In this document: positions 18,806 to 27,804 of the stretch, piece by piece
Layout of the letters: every line of letters begins with the position of its first letter
How positions within the stretch are numbered: position 1 is the first letter of the stretch
Assembly: GCF_028714215.1 (NCBI RefSeq)
Contig: NZ_JAQTMS010000020.1
Span: 1 to 64,000, forward strand
Reading direction: 5' to 3'
Length of the DNA stretch: 64,000 nt
Source of the DNA: Rhodoferax sp.
GTDB lineage: Bacteria; Pseudomonadota; Gammaproteobacteria; Burkholderiales; Burkholderiaceae_C
Made by a program: the position numbers and the translations under genes
The notes under the pieces: generated by a model
Told to the model about the DNA's origin: nothing
Seen by the model: only the letters and a program-made list of their open reading frames with translations
Databases searched by the model: none

Positions 18806-19759
18806 ATGGAATTTTTCAAAATCAAGCGCGACATTCCGTTCATGCGGCATGCCATCGTTTTCAATCTGGTGTCCCTGGTGACTTTTTTGGCCGCCGTCTT
18901 CTTCCTGTTCAGCCGGGGTTTGCATCTGTCGGTGGAATTCACCGGCGGCACCTTGATGGAGGTGACCTACGCGCAACCGGCCGACTTGAATCTGGTTCGC
19001 GCCACCGTGGCCAAGCTGGGCCTGAATGACGTGCAGGTGCAAAACTTCGGCACCGCACGCGACGTGTTGATCCGCCTGCCGGCGCAAAAAGGCGTGAGTT
19101 CGGCGCAGCAAAGCGAGCAGGTGATGAACGCGCTCAAGGCTGCCGATGCGTCGGCTGCCATGCGCCGTACCGAGTTCGTCGGACCCCAGGTGGGGGACGA
19201 ACTGGCGACCGACGGGCTGAAGGCGCTGGCCTCCGTGGTGATCGGCATCATGCTTTACCTGGCGCTGCGCTTCGAGTGGAAATTTGCCGTGGCCGCCATC
19301 ATCGCCAATCTGCACGACGTCGTCATCATTCTGGGCTTCTTTGCTTTTTTCCAGTGGGAGTTTTCGCTGCCGGTGCTGGCCGCCGTGCTGGCGGTGCTGG
19401 GTTACTCGGTCAATGAGTCGGTGGTGATTTTCGACCGGATTCGGGAGAATTTCCGGCGCTACCGCAAGATGACCACGGTGCAGATCATCGACAGCTCGAT
19501 CACCTCGACCATCAGTCGAACCATCATCACCCACGGTTGCACGCAATTGATGGTGCTGTCGATGTTGCTGTTCGGCGGCGCCACGCTGCATTACTTTGCC
19601 CTTGCGCTGACCATTGGTATTTTGTTTGGTATCTACTCCTCGGTCTTTGTCGCGGCCGCCATTGCCATGTGGCTGGGTATCAAGCGGGACGATCTGATCA
19701 AGGGTGGCGCCAAGAAAGAGGAAGACCCCAATGATCCCAATGCAGGTGCCACCGTCTGA
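18806..19759 (+). CDS. secF: Protein translocase subunit SecF
   Basis: A 317-residue partner of SecD. Six membrane helices are expected: the first at RHAIVFNLVSLVTFLAAVFFLF, then the conserved LSVEFTGGTLMEV motif after it, and the Asp-bearing GYSVNESVVIFDRIRENF in the helical bundle. The acidic tail (AKKEEDPNDPNAG) is cytoplasmic. It closes the yajC-secDF operon; the next gene starts 15 bp later but may have its own promoter (see 19761). Confidence 0.96.
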   Translation: MEFFKIKRDIPFMRHAIVFNLVSLVTFLAAVFFLFSRGLHLSVEFTGGTLMEVTYAQPADLNLVRATVAKLGLNDVQVQNFGTARDVLIRLPAQKGVSSAQQSEQVMNALKAADASAAMRRTEFVGPQVGDELATDGLKALASVVIGIMLYLALRFEWKFAVAAIIANLHDVVIILGFFAFFQWEFSLPVLAAVLAVLGYSVNESVVIFDRIRENFRRYRKMTTVQIIDSSITSTISRTIITHGCTQLMVLSMLLFGGATLHYFALALTIGILFGIYSSVFVAAAIAMWLGIKRDDLIKGGAKKEEDPNDPNAGATV

Positions 19760-19760
19760 T

Positions 19761-19766
19761 TAGAAT
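19761..19766 (+). promoter_or_regulatory. Candidate -10 element (TAGAAT) directly before the DUF1631 gene
   Basis: TAGAAT ends 7 bp before the ATG at 19774, so transcription from it would begin at or next to the start codon and give a leaderless message. No Shine-Dalgarno sequence is visible in the 15-bp gap after secF. No -35 consensus is seen, so the site is tentative. Confidence 0.35.
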
Positions 19767-19773
19767 TTCAAGC

Positions 19774-22254
19774 ATGGTCACTACCGCATCTGTTACGCAG
19801 CGCAGCCTGCTGTCGCAGGAAACGCGCAAGCGCTTTGTGACCGAGGTCGGGCGTGCCATGGTGGAACTCGGCAGCGCGGTGCAGGAGCGGCTCGGCACCT
19901 TGATGAACGAGGTTGCGCCGTCGCGTGAAATGCAAAGCCGGCGCGACGCCTGGACTTTGTACCAGCATAGCCAGACGGCTTGGGTGGAGGGTACCCTGAA
20001 GTCCTGGCAGGAGGCGTTGAAACCGGTGGCAAAACCGAAAAAGACGCCGGATGCTGCCTTTGCCTTTGAGTTGGTTGCCACCGATGTCGCGGAGAACAAG
20101 ATCCTGGCCTCGCGCCTGGCCCTGGGTGTGATGGAAAAGGCGGCGGCCGAGGTCAATGACCTGCACTTGCGCATCCGGCATCTGGAAAACACGCAGGAGC
20201 TTGAAAACCAGGATATTCTGCGCCCCGAAATTCTGCTGCTCCCCATGGTCGAGCGCTGGGCCGGCGTCGGCTTGTCGCGCGAGGTGTGGCAGATGGTCAA
20301 CGATTCGGCCGCCAAACTGCTGACCGAGCGTCTGCAACAGGCGTATGCCAATGGCAATGCGTTTTTGATCAAGCAAGGTGTGCTGCCCACCATTGAGCTG
20401 GCGGACCGCGTCACCCGCGTGCCGACCGCCACGGGGCGGCCGGTTCAGCCGGGAGCCAAAGCGCCGGCGGACGCCGTTCCCGCCGCGCCCACGGAAGCCG
20501 AAAAAAGGGGGGAGCCGCCGGGCTATGCCGGTGACGCCGGAGCGCGCTCCGCCCCGGGCCAGCCGATGCGGGGGCAGGAGTTTGCCGGGCGTCCGGGGGC
20601 GCCCGGTCAGCCGCGTTCCGGGGCGGCTTTTGGCGGACGCTTGGGATGGGATAACGGTGCCGCCACAGGGCAGCCAGACCAGCGCCCGGCCCAGCGCTAC
20701 AGCTCCGACATGGCCAGCGCGGCCGAAGAAACCCGCATGATGACCGGCACCACGCCGCTGGCCCGGGCGCGCAGTCGCGCCATCGGCGTTGTCGGTCAGC
20801 TCAGGCGCTTGTTGGTGACTACGACGGGAACGAATTTCGAGACCACCGCGCACCAGGCGCCTTCGCCGGCGTTGGCGGCGGCCATCGCGGTGCCGCCGGC
20901 CGGACCGGCCGCGCCGGGGCCGGCCCATGCCGCGGTGGCGGAAGACTACAGCCAGGCCGGCGTGGCCCGGGTTTCGGCCGACTTGCGCCGCCGAACCACC
21001 GACCTCAAGAACAAAGCCGAAACCAAAAACGAAAAGGCGGTGATCGAAATTGTGGCGCTGATGTTTCAGGCTATTTTGCAGGAAGATCGGATACCGCCGG
21101 CGATCCGGGTCTGGTTTGCGCGCCTGCAAATGCCGGTGCTGCGCGTCGCCCTGATGGAACCGGATTTCTTTGGTACGCTGGATCATCCGGCGCGCCAGTT
21201 GATCGACCGCATGGGTTCTTGCGTCATGGGTTTCGATGCCAGCGGCATCAACGGCAGTGCGCTGGAGACTGAAATCAAACGGATAGTGCAGGTGATCGAG
21301 CAATACCCGGAGACCGGTAAACGGGTTTACCAACTGGTCTATGACGAGTTTCAGACCTTTCTGTCCCAATTTCTGACCGGTCGGGGTTCGACCCAGAAAG
21401 TGGTGGGTGTGGCGCAGCAGGTGGAGCTGAAGGAAACGCTGACGATCCAGTACACGATCGAAATGCGCAACATGCTCAAGGACATGCCGGTGCGCGAGTC
21501 GATTCGCCAGTTTCTGTTCAAGGTCTGGGCCGAGGTGCTGGCGGTGGCGGCGGTGCGCAAGGGTCCGCAGCACGCGGAGACCCTGGGCCTGAAAAAACTG
21601 GCGACCGATCTGATCTGGGCCGCCAGTGCCAAGCCCAATCGCAGCGATCGCACCCGCGTGATTCGGGACTTGCCGCTGATCCAGCAAAAACTGCGCGCCG
21701 GCATGACGCTGCTGGGCGTCACGCCGGCGGAGCAGGAGGCCCATATCAAAACCGTCAGCGACACCTTGGCCGATGCCTTCGTGTCCAAGACGCAGGCGAT
21801 TCCGAACGAGCAGATCGCCGCCATGGCGGAACGCCTGACCCATCTGGAAGACTTTGTCACAGATGAGGGCATGGGCGATTTGCCGCTGGACGCTCAGGGT
21901 ATCGAAATGATGCTGGGGCTTGACGCCTCGAATATTGATGTGGTGACCGATGGCGGCTCCAAGCCGACCGCGGCCATGCTGGCGTGGGCGCAGGAATTGC
22001 AGGTAGGGGCCTGGTTTACGCTGGACCATAACGGACGGGTGGCCCAGGTGCAGTTTGTCTGGCGCAGCGAGCGCAAGCATCTGAACCTGTTTGCTTCCAG
22101 CGATGGGCGCAGTTACCTGATACAGGCCAGGCGCCTGGCGGCCTACCTGCAGGCCGGTCTGCTGTTGCCGCAGGAACAGGAAACGCTGACCGTGCGCGCG
22201 ACCCGTGACGCCTTGGGCAAGCTGAGCGCCAATCCTGAGCGTTTGCTCGGCTGA
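19774..22254 (+). CDS. DUF1631 family protein
   Basis: An 826-residue cytoplasmic, largely helical protein matching the DUF1631 (thymidine phosphorylase-like in old annotations) layout: an N-terminal helical part (LSQETRKRFVTEVGRAMVEL), a low-complexity Pro/Gly/Ala linker near residues 220-320, and a conserved C-terminal block with LQVGAWFTLDHNGRVAQVQFVW that resembles PilZ-like end domains. The biochemical role is unknown; the family is common in betaproteobacteria and a c-di-GMP link has been suggested only by the PilZ-like end. It follows secF by 15 bp and is followed by two hairpin repeats that separate it from convergent dprA. Confidence 0.75.
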   Translation: MVTTASVTQRSLLSQETRKRFVTEVGRAMVELGSAVQERLGTLMNEVAPSREMQSRRDAWTLYQHSQTAWVEGTLKSWQEALKPVAKPKKTPDAAFAFELVATDVAENKILASRLALGVMEKAAAEVNDLHLRIRHLENTQELENQDILRPEILLLPMVERWAGVGLSREVWQMVNDSAAKLLTERLQQAYANGNAFLIKQGVLPTIELADRVTRVPTATGRPVQPGAKAPADAVPAAPTEAEKRGEPPGYAGDAGARSAPGQPMRGQEFAGRPGAPGQPRSGAAFGGRLGWDNGAATGQPDQRPAQRYSSDMASAAEETRMMTGTTPLARARSRAIGVVGQLRRLLVTTTGTNFETTAHQAPSPALAAAIAVPPAGPAAPGPAHAAVAEDYSQAGVARVSADLRRRTTDLKNKAETKNEKAVIEIVALMFQAILQEDRIPPAIRVWFARLQMPVLRVALMEPDFFGTLDHPARQLIDRMGSCVMGFDASGINGSALETEIKRIVQVIEQYPETGKRVYQLVYDEFQTFLSQFLTGRGSTQKVVGVAQQVELKETLTIQYTIEMRNMLKDMPVRESIRQFLFKVWAEVLAVAAVRKGPQHAETLGLKKLATDLIWAASAKPNRSDRTRVIRDLPLIQQKLRAGMTLLGVTPAEQEAHIKTVSDTLADAFVSKTQAIPNEQIAAMAERLTHLEDFVTDEGMGDLPLDAQGIEMMLGLDASNIDVVTDGGSKPTAAMLAWAQELQVGAWFTLDHNGRVAQVQFVWRSERKHLNLFASSDGRSYLIQARRLAAYLQAGLLLPQEQETLTVRATRDALGKLSANPERLLG

Positions 22255-22271
22255 AACGCTACGCCGATCCT

Positions 22272-22310
22272 TTGATCGCTTGGGGACAGAGCTGAAGGTC
22301 TGTGCCGCAA
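22272..22310 (-). repeat. Palindromic repeat family P, copy A1
   Basis: A hairpin unit with GGGACAGA and TCTGTGCC arms in the gap between convergent DUF1631 and dprA genes. It matches the adjacent copy A2 at 34 of 39 positions. Read on the minus strand it has the family order TTGCGG(G)ACAGACC ... AGCTCTGTCCCCAA ... GATCAA. Confidence 0.75.
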
Positions 22311-22314
22311 GTCT

Positions 22315-22353
22315 TTAATCGGTTGAGGACAGAGCTAAAGGTCTGTCCCGCAA
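22315..22353 (-). repeat. Palindromic repeat family P, copy A2
   Basis: The second unit of the pair, with perfect GGACAGA/TCTGTCC arms. It ends 5 bp from the dprA stop codon, so it may act as a transcript end or mRNA 3' structure for both convergent genes. No T-tract follows. Confidence 0.75.
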
Positions 22354-22357
22354 ATTT

Positions 22358-23566
22358 CTAAGTGGGTGTCAGTCGCTGGAACAGTCCGCCGGGCAGGCGC
22401 GCCACCAGGCCGTCAAGTTCCAGTGCCATCAATTGGGCTTGCAGCTCCGCCGTCTCCAGGCTGGAACGGGCTTGCAGTGCTTCCAGTCCGACTGGATCAA
22501 AGCCGAGGACTTCCAGCAGCCTGTGTGCCGGGTCGGTTCGGTCCTGCGCCGCGCTGCCATCCGCCTTTAAATCATGGGTCATGGTCGGCGCGAACCGGAT
22601 GTTCATCTCTTCGAGCACGTCCTGCGCCGATTCCACCAGCTTGGCACCTTGCTTGATCAGCGCGTGGCAGCCGCGCGCCTGGCTGGAGTGAATCGAACCG
22701 GGAATGGCAAAAACATCCTTGCCCTGCTCGGCCGTCAGCCGGGCGGTGATCAGCGAGCCCGACTGCACGGCCGCTTCCACCACCAAAGTGCCTTGTGCCA
22801 GACCGGCAATGAGGCGGTTGCGCTTCGGGAAATTGGCCGCCAATGGCGCTGTCCCCAGCGGGTACTCGCTGACCAGCAGCCCGTGTTGGGCAATCCGATG
22901 GGCCAGTGCAAGATGGCGTTTCGGATAGACCCGGTCCAGTCCGGTGCCGACCACGGCCACCGTCGCCAGCCGCACCGAGCCGGCTTCGACGCTCTCCAGG
23001 GCACCTTCATGGGCGGCGCCGTCCACCCCCAGGGCCAGGCCCGAAATCACGGTCAGACCGGCCTGTCCCAAGGCCTTGGCAAAATAGCGCGCGTTGGTCG
23101 CCCCCTGTGGGCTAGGGTTGCGACTGCCGACCACGGCAATGCTGTTGGCCAGGCTATTTGCTGGCAGATGGGTGGCAGGTGGCGTGCCGTTCTGGGTCGC
23201 CATCGAAGGGTCGCAGGAAAATTTTCCGGCACCCAGCAGGTACAGCAGCAGCGGTGGGTCCTCGATCGCCAAAAGCGAAGCCGGGTAGTCGGCGTCGCCC
23301 AACACCAGGATCCGGCGCTGGGCACTGCCCGGGCCGGACTGCTGCAGCCAGTTCCAGGTGGTCTCAAGCAGGGCGGCCAGTTCCGGCGGCTCGCTGCGCA
23401 ATGCCGCCGCCAGTGGCGCACTGACGACCTGTCGCAGGGCCGTGGCCGACTGCTGGAACACTGCCTGCGGCAGCCCGAATGCCGCCAGCAATTTGCGCGC
23501 CGTCTGATTGCCGACGCCGGGTGTCAAGGTCAGGCGCAGCCAACTGCCCAGTTCAGCGTGCTCCAT
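22358..23566 (-). CDS. dprA: DNA-processing protein DprA
   Basis: DprA binds incoming single-stranded DNA during natural transformation and loads RecA. The 402-aa protein has an N-terminal helical region (SWLRLTLTPGVGNQTARKLL), the Rossmann-like DprA core (VVGSRNPSPQGATNARYFAK, then GLTVISGLALGVDGAAHEGAL) and the conserved GTLVVEAAVQSGSLITARLT and DVFAIPGSIHS blocks. A C-terminal winged-helix segment closes the protein (PVGLEALQARSSLETAELQ). It is followed by no partner gene and is downstream of the LysM gene in the same direction with a 21-bp gap, a common betaproteobacterial pairing. Confidence 0.93.
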   Translation of the reverse strand: MEHAELGSWLRLTLTPGVGNQTARKLLAAFGLPQAVFQQSATALRQVVSAPLAAALRSEPPELAALLETTWNWLQQSGPGSAQRRILVLGDADYPASLLAIEDPPLLLYLLGAGKFSCDPSMATQNGTPPATHLPANSLANSIAVVGSRNPSPQGATNARYFAKALGQAGLTVISGLALGVDGAAHEGALESVEAGSVRLATVAVVGTGLDRVYPKRHLALAHRIAQHGLLVSEYPLGTAPLAANFPKRNRLIAGLAQGTLVVEAAVQSGSLITARLTAEQGKDVFAIPGSIHSSQARGCHALIKQGAKLVESAQDVLEEMNIRFAPTMTHDLKADGSAAQDRTDPAHRLLEVLGFDPVGLEALQARSSLETAELQAQLMALELDGLVARLPGGLFQRLTPT

Positions 23567-23587
23567 CGCCGGTTTTTGCGTCCGCTG

Positions 23588-24835
23588 TCAGCGCGGGTTG
23601 ACCAGGCGGTCTCCCACCTTGACGCTGTCGGTGATTTCCAGCACCAAGCCGTAGGAGAGGCGCTCGAAGGTCCGGAACACCATCAGCAAGCCGTTGCGCT
23701 CATCCGGCAATTTCAATTCAGGTCGCGCTTCGTCAGTCTTGTCCAGCAGGCGGGCCCCGTCTTTCAGGATCGCCATGACATGCCCCCGCTGGACTCCGTC
23801 CCGGCTGCCACGATTGAGTACCACCACCTGGTTTTGTGCGGCATTGACGACCGCGTTGCCGTACACCGAAACGATGCGGGCTTCAAATTTCAGCGCTGCC
23901 GCATGCGGTACGTAACTCAGCAATTCGCGCTCGGATTCCGGCAGCAGCCGGTCACCCACGCGCATTTCCTCCTTGGCGGCAAGGATGTCAATGGTGGCCG
24001 GTACAAGGTCGGTGCGGAGCTGGCCGTCACTGTCGCTGGATTGCTGGGTCGACTCGCCGCGCACCAGCAAGGCCTTGCCAACGTACTGGGCCTCATAGCC
24101 CAGAACTTCACTGGTGAGCGGATCCTTCAGGGGCGTCGCATTGCGAAATACCCGGTACACCTTCTGTTTTTTGTCGGGTTCATCCTTCAGTACCGTGTTG
24201 CCCTGACCGCGCGCGTAGGCCCGGTCGCCACGGGTCAGCAAGACGCGGCCTTCCTGCGTCGCCACAATGCGCGCCGCCAACTGGAGCTCGTTCTCTTCGA
24301 CGATCACCGGTTCAGACAAAAAAGGCTCGATCAAATGGTTTTTCAATGTCGGCAGCGCTGCATCGCCCAGGGTCTCGTAACGGGTGCGTGGCGACAGGCG
24401 CACGGTTGGCGGCAGCGCCGGCTCGTCGGTGGCCGACGCTGACGCCGTGGTGCGCAACAGGGCACGTCCGTTTTTCTTTTCCAGGTACAACTTTTGTCCC
24501 GGGTAGATCCGATGCGGATTCTTGATTTCGGCCAGGTTCATGCCCCACAGCTCGGGCCAGCGCCACGGGCTCTTGAGGAACAGACCAGCGATGCCCCACA
24601 GCGTGTTACCGCGCTCAATGGTGTAGCTGTCGGGTGCATTGGCGGCCAGCTCGCTCAGCGGCACACCGGCTTGCGCGACCTGCGTCGCTGTCGCCTTTTG
24701 TTCTGGTGTCACGGGAAAGTTCTGGGCCCAGATGGACGGCGCCGCCACCAGGGTGCTGCTCAGCACGGCGACGCTGAGCGCCTGGCGCGCCAGCCTGAAT
24801 TCCGCTAGCGTCGTTTTTGTCATGTTTAGCTGCAC
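23588..24835 (-). CDS. LysM peptidoglycan-binding domain protein
   Basis: An exported protein of about 415 aa. A signal peptide (ALSVAVLSSTLVAAPSIWAQ) is followed by a LysM module near residues 70-115 (DSYTIERGNTLWGIAGLFL ... RIYPGQKLYL). The long C-terminal region has no named domain I recognise and is predicted to be beta-rich. Proteins of this type sit between a divergent def and dprA in many Burkholderiales and probably bind peptidoglycan in the periplasm. The track start is GTG with AAAGG upstream; an ATG four codons later (24823) is the alternative. Confidence 0.85.
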   Translation of the reverse strand: MQLNMTKTTLAEFRLARQALSVAVLSSTLVAAPSIWAQNFPVTPEQKATATQVAQAGVPLSELAANAPDSYTIERGNTLWGIAGLFLKSPWRWPELWGMNLAEIKNPHRIYPGQKLYLEKKNGRALLRTTASASATDEPALPPTVRLSPRTRYETLGDAALPTLKNHLIEPFLSEPVIVEENELQLAARIVATQEGRVLLTRGDRAYARGQGNTVLKDEPDKKQKVYRVFRNATPLKDPLTSEVLGYEAQYVGKALLVRGESTQQSSDSDGQLRTDLVPATIDILAAKEEMRVGDRLLPESERELLSYVPHAAALKFEARIVSVYGNAVVNAAQNQVVVLNRGSRDGVQRGHVMAILKDGARLLDKTDEARPELKLPDERNGLLMVFRTFERLSYGLVLEITDSVKVGDRLVNPR

Positions 24836-25009
24836 TGGGTTGCCTTTTGAACTGTTCTGGAGGACGCGTTTCGGCCGTGCCAGGGCTCGAAAAATCTTGA
24901 TAAATCAGGTGCGATTTTGCACTCAAGCCCTTGATAGGGCAACGCTTTTGGAGTTGAAGCGCTGCCGGACTCTTGAAAAGTGGCGAAAATAGCGACATTT
25001 CGAAACCCT

Positions 25010-25062
25010 GTCGGACAGACAATAGTTACACGCAGTAACAAGCGCTGTCCTGAACCGATTAA
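25010..25062 (+). repeat. Palindromic repeat family P, copy B (abuts def start)
   Basis: A diverged copy containing CGGACAGAC, an inner hairpin GTTAC-ACGCA-GTAAC, then GCGCTGTCC and AACCGATTAA. It ends immediately before the def ATG, so it occupies the place where a Shine-Dalgarno sequence would stand; none is visible. The rest of the 227-bp gap 24836-25062 must hold the divergent promoters of def and the LysM gene but shows no clear consensus. Confidence 0.65.
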
Positions 25063-25572
25063 ATGGCTTTACTTCCTCTTCTTTACTATCCCGACCCCAA
25101 ACTGCACACGGTGGCCAAACCGGTGGCGGCGGTGGACGACCGCGTGCGCACGCTGATTGCCGACATGCTTGAAACCATGTACCAGGCCAAGGGCATTGGT
25201 CTGGCCGCCACGCAGGTCGATGTGCACCAGCGCTTGATTGTGATGGACGTTTCGGAAGAGCGCGATCAGCCGCTGGTGCTGATCAATCCGCAACTGGTCT
25301 GGACCAGCCCGGAGACCCATCTGAACGAAGAAGGTTGCCTGTCGGTGCCCGGCATCTATGACGGTGTCGAGCGCTTCGACGCGGTCAAGGTGAGCGCCCT
25401 GGACGGCGAGGGCAAGTCCCGCATCGTCGAAGCCGAGGATCTGCTGGCGGTGTGCATTCAGCACGAGATGGACCATTTGATGGGCAAAGTGTTCGTCGAA
25501 TACCTGTCGCCGCTGAAACGCAACCGGATCAAGAAAAAGATGCTCAAGGCACAGCGTGAGGAGCAGCGGTGA
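25063..25572 (+). CDS. def: Peptide deformylase
   Basis: Removes the N-formyl group from nascent proteins. The 169-aa protein has all three metal-site motifs: GIGLAATQV (motif 1), EEGCLSVPG with the Cys ligand (motif 2), and [12 protein letters not shown] with two His ligands and the catalytic Glu (motif 3). The gene overlaps the fmt start by 4 bp, the standard def-fmt operon. Confidence 0.97.
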   Translation: MALLPLLYYPDPKLHTVAKPVAAVDDRVRTLIADMLETMYQAKGIGLAATQVDVHQRLIVMDVSEERDQPLVLINPQLVWTSPETHLNEEGCLSVPGIYDGVERFDAVKVSALDGEGKSRIVEAEDLLAVCIQHEMDHLMGKVFVEYLSPLKRNRIKKKMLKAQREEQR

Positions 25573-26561
25573 GGCTGATTTTTGCCGGCACGCCCGAGTT
25601 TGCCCGTGTCGCGCTGGAGCAGTTGCACGCCGCCGGTCATGAGATTGCGCTGGTGTTGACACAGCCGGACCGGCCGGCCGGGCGCGGTCTGAAACTGCAG
25701 GCCTCCAGCGTCAAGCAATTCGCACTGCAGCACGCTCTGCCGATAGCGCAACCACGCAGCCTGCGGCTGGACGGCAAATACCCCGACGATGCGTTGGCGG
25801 CGCGCGTGGCGCTCCAGGCGGCGCACGCCGAGGCGATGGTGGTGGCCGCCTACGGCCTGATTCTGCCTCAGTGGGTGCTGGACATACCGGCGCGCGGCTG
25901 CTTCAATATTCACGCCTCGCTGCTGCCTCGCTGGCGCGGCGCGGCGCCGATTCACCGGGCCATCGAAGCGGGCGACCGCGAGACCGGTGTCACCATCATG
26001 CAAATGGACGCCGGGCTTGATACCGGCGCCATGCTGCTGGCGCACACGACCCCCATCATGGCCAGCGATAGCACCGGCAGCTTGCAGGAACGACTGGCGC
26101 TGCTGGGCGGGCGCTTGATGCTGCTGGCGCTGGAGCAGGCCGCTGCCGGCAAATTGAAGCCGCTGCCGCAAGCCTTGATGGGCGTCACGTACGCCCACAA
26201 AATTGAAAAACATGAAGCAGCCATCGACTGGGCGCAGCCGGCTGCCCGGATCGCGCAGCGGGTGCACGCCTTCAACCCGTTCCCTGGTGCCACGGCGACG
26301 CTGAACGGTGAAACCCTGAAGATCTGGATGGCGGCTCTGGTGCCGGGCGTGCCGCCGGCCGCAACAGAACCCGGCAGCGTGCTGCTGGTGGGACCGCAAG
26401 GCATCCTGGTGGCGGCCAAGGATTCGATGCTGGTGCTCACCGAACTGCAGCGTCCCGGTGCCAAGCGCATGCCAGTGGCCGATCTGCTGCATGGTTTCGA
26501 TCTGCGTCCCGGCATGGTCTTTGAAACGCGCAGTGCACCGCCGGTGTCAGCCCGGACTTGA
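25569..26561 (+). CDS. fmt: Methionyl-tRNA formyltransferase
   Basis: Adds a formyl group from 10-formyl-tetrahydrofolate to initiator Met-tRNA. The 330-aa protein has the N-terminal [15 protein letters not shown], the catalytic Asn/His/Asp region in [20 protein letters not shown] followed by [17 protein letters not shown], and a C-terminal OB-like tRNA-binding domain. It begins with GTG overlapping def and its stop overlaps the TTG start of azlC, so def-fmt-azlC are probably one transcript. Confidence 0.96.
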   Translation: MRLIFAGTPEFARVALEQLHAAGHEIALVLTQPDRPAGRGLKLQASSVKQFALQHALPIAQPRSLRLDGKYPDDALAARVALQAAHAEAMVVAAYGLILPQWVLDIPARGCFNIHASLLPRWRGAAPIHRAIEAGDRETGVTIMQMDAGLDTGAMLLAHTTPIMASDSTGSLQERLALLGGRLMLLALEQAAAGKLKPLPQALMGVTYAHKIEKHEAAIDWAQPAARIAQRVHAFNPFPGATATLNGETLKIWMAALVPGVPPAATEPGSVLLVGPQGILVAAKDSMLVLTELQRPGAKRMPVADLLHGFDLRPGMVFETRSAPPVSART

Positions 26562-27307
26562 GCTGCCGGCGATCCGTGTTTTTCCTGCCCCGCAACTACC
26601 GGCACGCCGAATTTCGCCAGGGTCTGCTTGACTCGCTGGCGGTGGCGCCGGGCATCGCCGCCTGGGGTTTGATGACCGGTGTGGCGATGATGAAATCCGG
26701 CATGAGCAGCATCGAAGCGCTGCTCATGAGCGTGATCGTTTTTGCCGGCAGTTCGCAGCTGGCCGCGATTCCGCTGCTGACGGCAGGGGCTCCCATGTGG
26801 GTGATCCTGGCGACCGGCTTTTGTGTCAATCTGCGCTTTGTCGTGTTCAGTGCCCACTTGCGACCCTACCTCATGCACTTGCCGCGCTGGCAGCGATTGG
26901 TCTGCGGTTATCTGACGGCGGATTTGAGTTACGTGCTGTTCACCCAACGCTACCCCCATCACGGCGGTGACGGCGCGCAGCTGCAGGCCCAGCAGGCGTA
27001 TCTGGCCGGCAACTGCGGCGTCAGCTGGTTGGGCTGGACCGGCAGCAGCGTGCTGGGGGTGGTGCTGGCCAATTTCATTCCGACAAACTGGGGTCTGGGT
27101 TTTGCTGGCATTCTGGCGCTGCTGGGTATCTTGTGCTCGCTGGCCGCAAGCCGCTTGCGACTGGTCGCGGTCGGGGTGGCGGGTGCGGCGGCAGTGGTCT
27201 CTTTTGCCTTGCCGTTCAAGCTCAATATCCTGGTCGCCATCGCGGCGGCGGTGGCCTGCTGCCTGCTGCTGGAGCAGACGCCCGCGGCCGGGCGGGAAGA
27301 AGCATGA
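26558..27307 (+). CDS. azlC: AzlC-family branched-chain amino acid exporter, large subunit
   Basis: A 249-aa inner-membrane protein with about 7-8 helices and the AzlC motifs [33 protein letters not shown] and [11 protein letters not shown]. With AzlD it exports branched-chain amino acids or related analogues; substrate specificity is not shown. The TTG start overlaps the fmt TGA. The cognate small subunit follows after an 82-bp gap occupied by an intergenic repeat. Confidence 0.88.
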   Translation: MSCRRSVFFLPRNYRHAEFRQGLLDSLAVAPGIAAWGLMTGVAMMKSGMSSIEALLMSVIVFAGSSQLAAIPLLTAGAPMWVILATGFCVNLRFVVFSAHLRPYLMHLPRWQRLVCGYLTADLSYVLFTQRYPHHGGDGAQLQAQQAYLAGNCGVSWLGWTGSSVLGVVLANFIPTNWGLGFAGILALLGILCSLAASRLRLVAVGVAGAAAVVSFALPFKLNILVAIAAAVACCLLLEQTPAAGREEA

Positions 27308-27389
27308 GCGCCGCGCCGGGCCGCCCCAAGCAAGCTCGCGCCCCCTGGGGGGGCAGCGAGGACACGCAGTGCCGAGCGTGGGGGCAACC
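27308..27389. repeat. Comamonadaceae-type intergenic repeat between azlC and azlD
   Basis: The gap reads GGGCCGCCCCAAGCAAGCTC, then GCGCCCCCTGGGGGGGCAGC, then CACGCAGTGCCGAGCGTGG. From memory, near-identical elements are very frequent between cotranscribed genes in Acidovorax, Polaromonas and Rhodoferax. It contains two hairpins (GCCCCCT/GGGGGGC and CACGC/GCGTG). Its presence between two subunits of one transporter explains the unusual spacing. Confidence 0.65.
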
Positions 27390-27740
27390 ATGAGCGGCAG
27401 CACCGATCCCTGGACGCTGGTCACCATCATCGGTCTGGCCGCTGTGACGGTGTTGACGCGCTCTTTCTTTTTTATTTCCAGCAAGCCCTGGAAGTTGCCG
27501 CACTGGGCCCAGCGCGGTCTGCAATACGCGCCGATTGCCGCACTGGCCGCCGTCGTGGTGCCGGAAGTGGTGATGACGCAAGGCCACTTCATCGGCAGTT
27601 GGCAAGATGCCCGTCTGTTTGCCGTTGCCGCTGGCGCCCTCTGGTTTTTCTGGCGGCGCGGTGCCGGGCAAGCAGTACTGGGGACCATCCTCGCCGGCAT
27701 GGCGGTGTATTTGCCCTTGCATTTGGGCCTGGGCTGGTAA
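27390..27740 (+). CDS. azlD: AzlD-family branched-chain amino acid exporter, small subunit
   Basis: A 116-aa membrane protein with four helices (LVTIIGLAAVTVLTRSFFFI, YAPIAALAAVVVPEVVM, AVAAGALWFFWRR, TILAGMAVYLPLHLGL). It is the usual partner of AzlC. The track ORF runs upstream out of frame through azlC; the ATG at 27390 is chosen because protein-like sequence and the first helix start there. Confidence 0.85.
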   Translation: MSGSTDPWTLVTIIGLAAVTVLTRSFFFISSKPWKLPHWAQRGLQYAPIAALAAVVVPEVVMTQGHFIGSWQDARLFAVAAGALWFFWRRGAGQAVLGTILAGMAVYLPLHLGLGW

Positions 27741-27741
27741 T

Positions 27742-27767
27742 TTGACGGCGCTGCGGGCTTCTACAAT
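27742..27767 (+). promoter_or_regulatory. Candidate promoter for pgk
   Basis: TTGACG (27742-27747) and TACAAT (27762-27767) are good sigma70-like hexamers, but the spacer is only 14 bp instead of the usual 16-18. It begins right after the azlD stop and lies 38 bp before the pgk start. Confidence 0.4.
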
Positions 27768-27804
27768 CCGGGCTGGTATTTTTCATTACTGACAGGGTAA
27801 TTTC

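Noticed and set aside
17252-19591. 779-aa ORF antisense to secDF
   Set aside because: Crosses two well-defined sec genes and has a His/Gln-rich shadow composition.
22272-22353. Possible CRISPR-like tandem repeats
   Set aside because: Only two units with a 4-bp separation, hairpin-forming, and the same unit is dispersed elsewhere; no spacers or cas genes.
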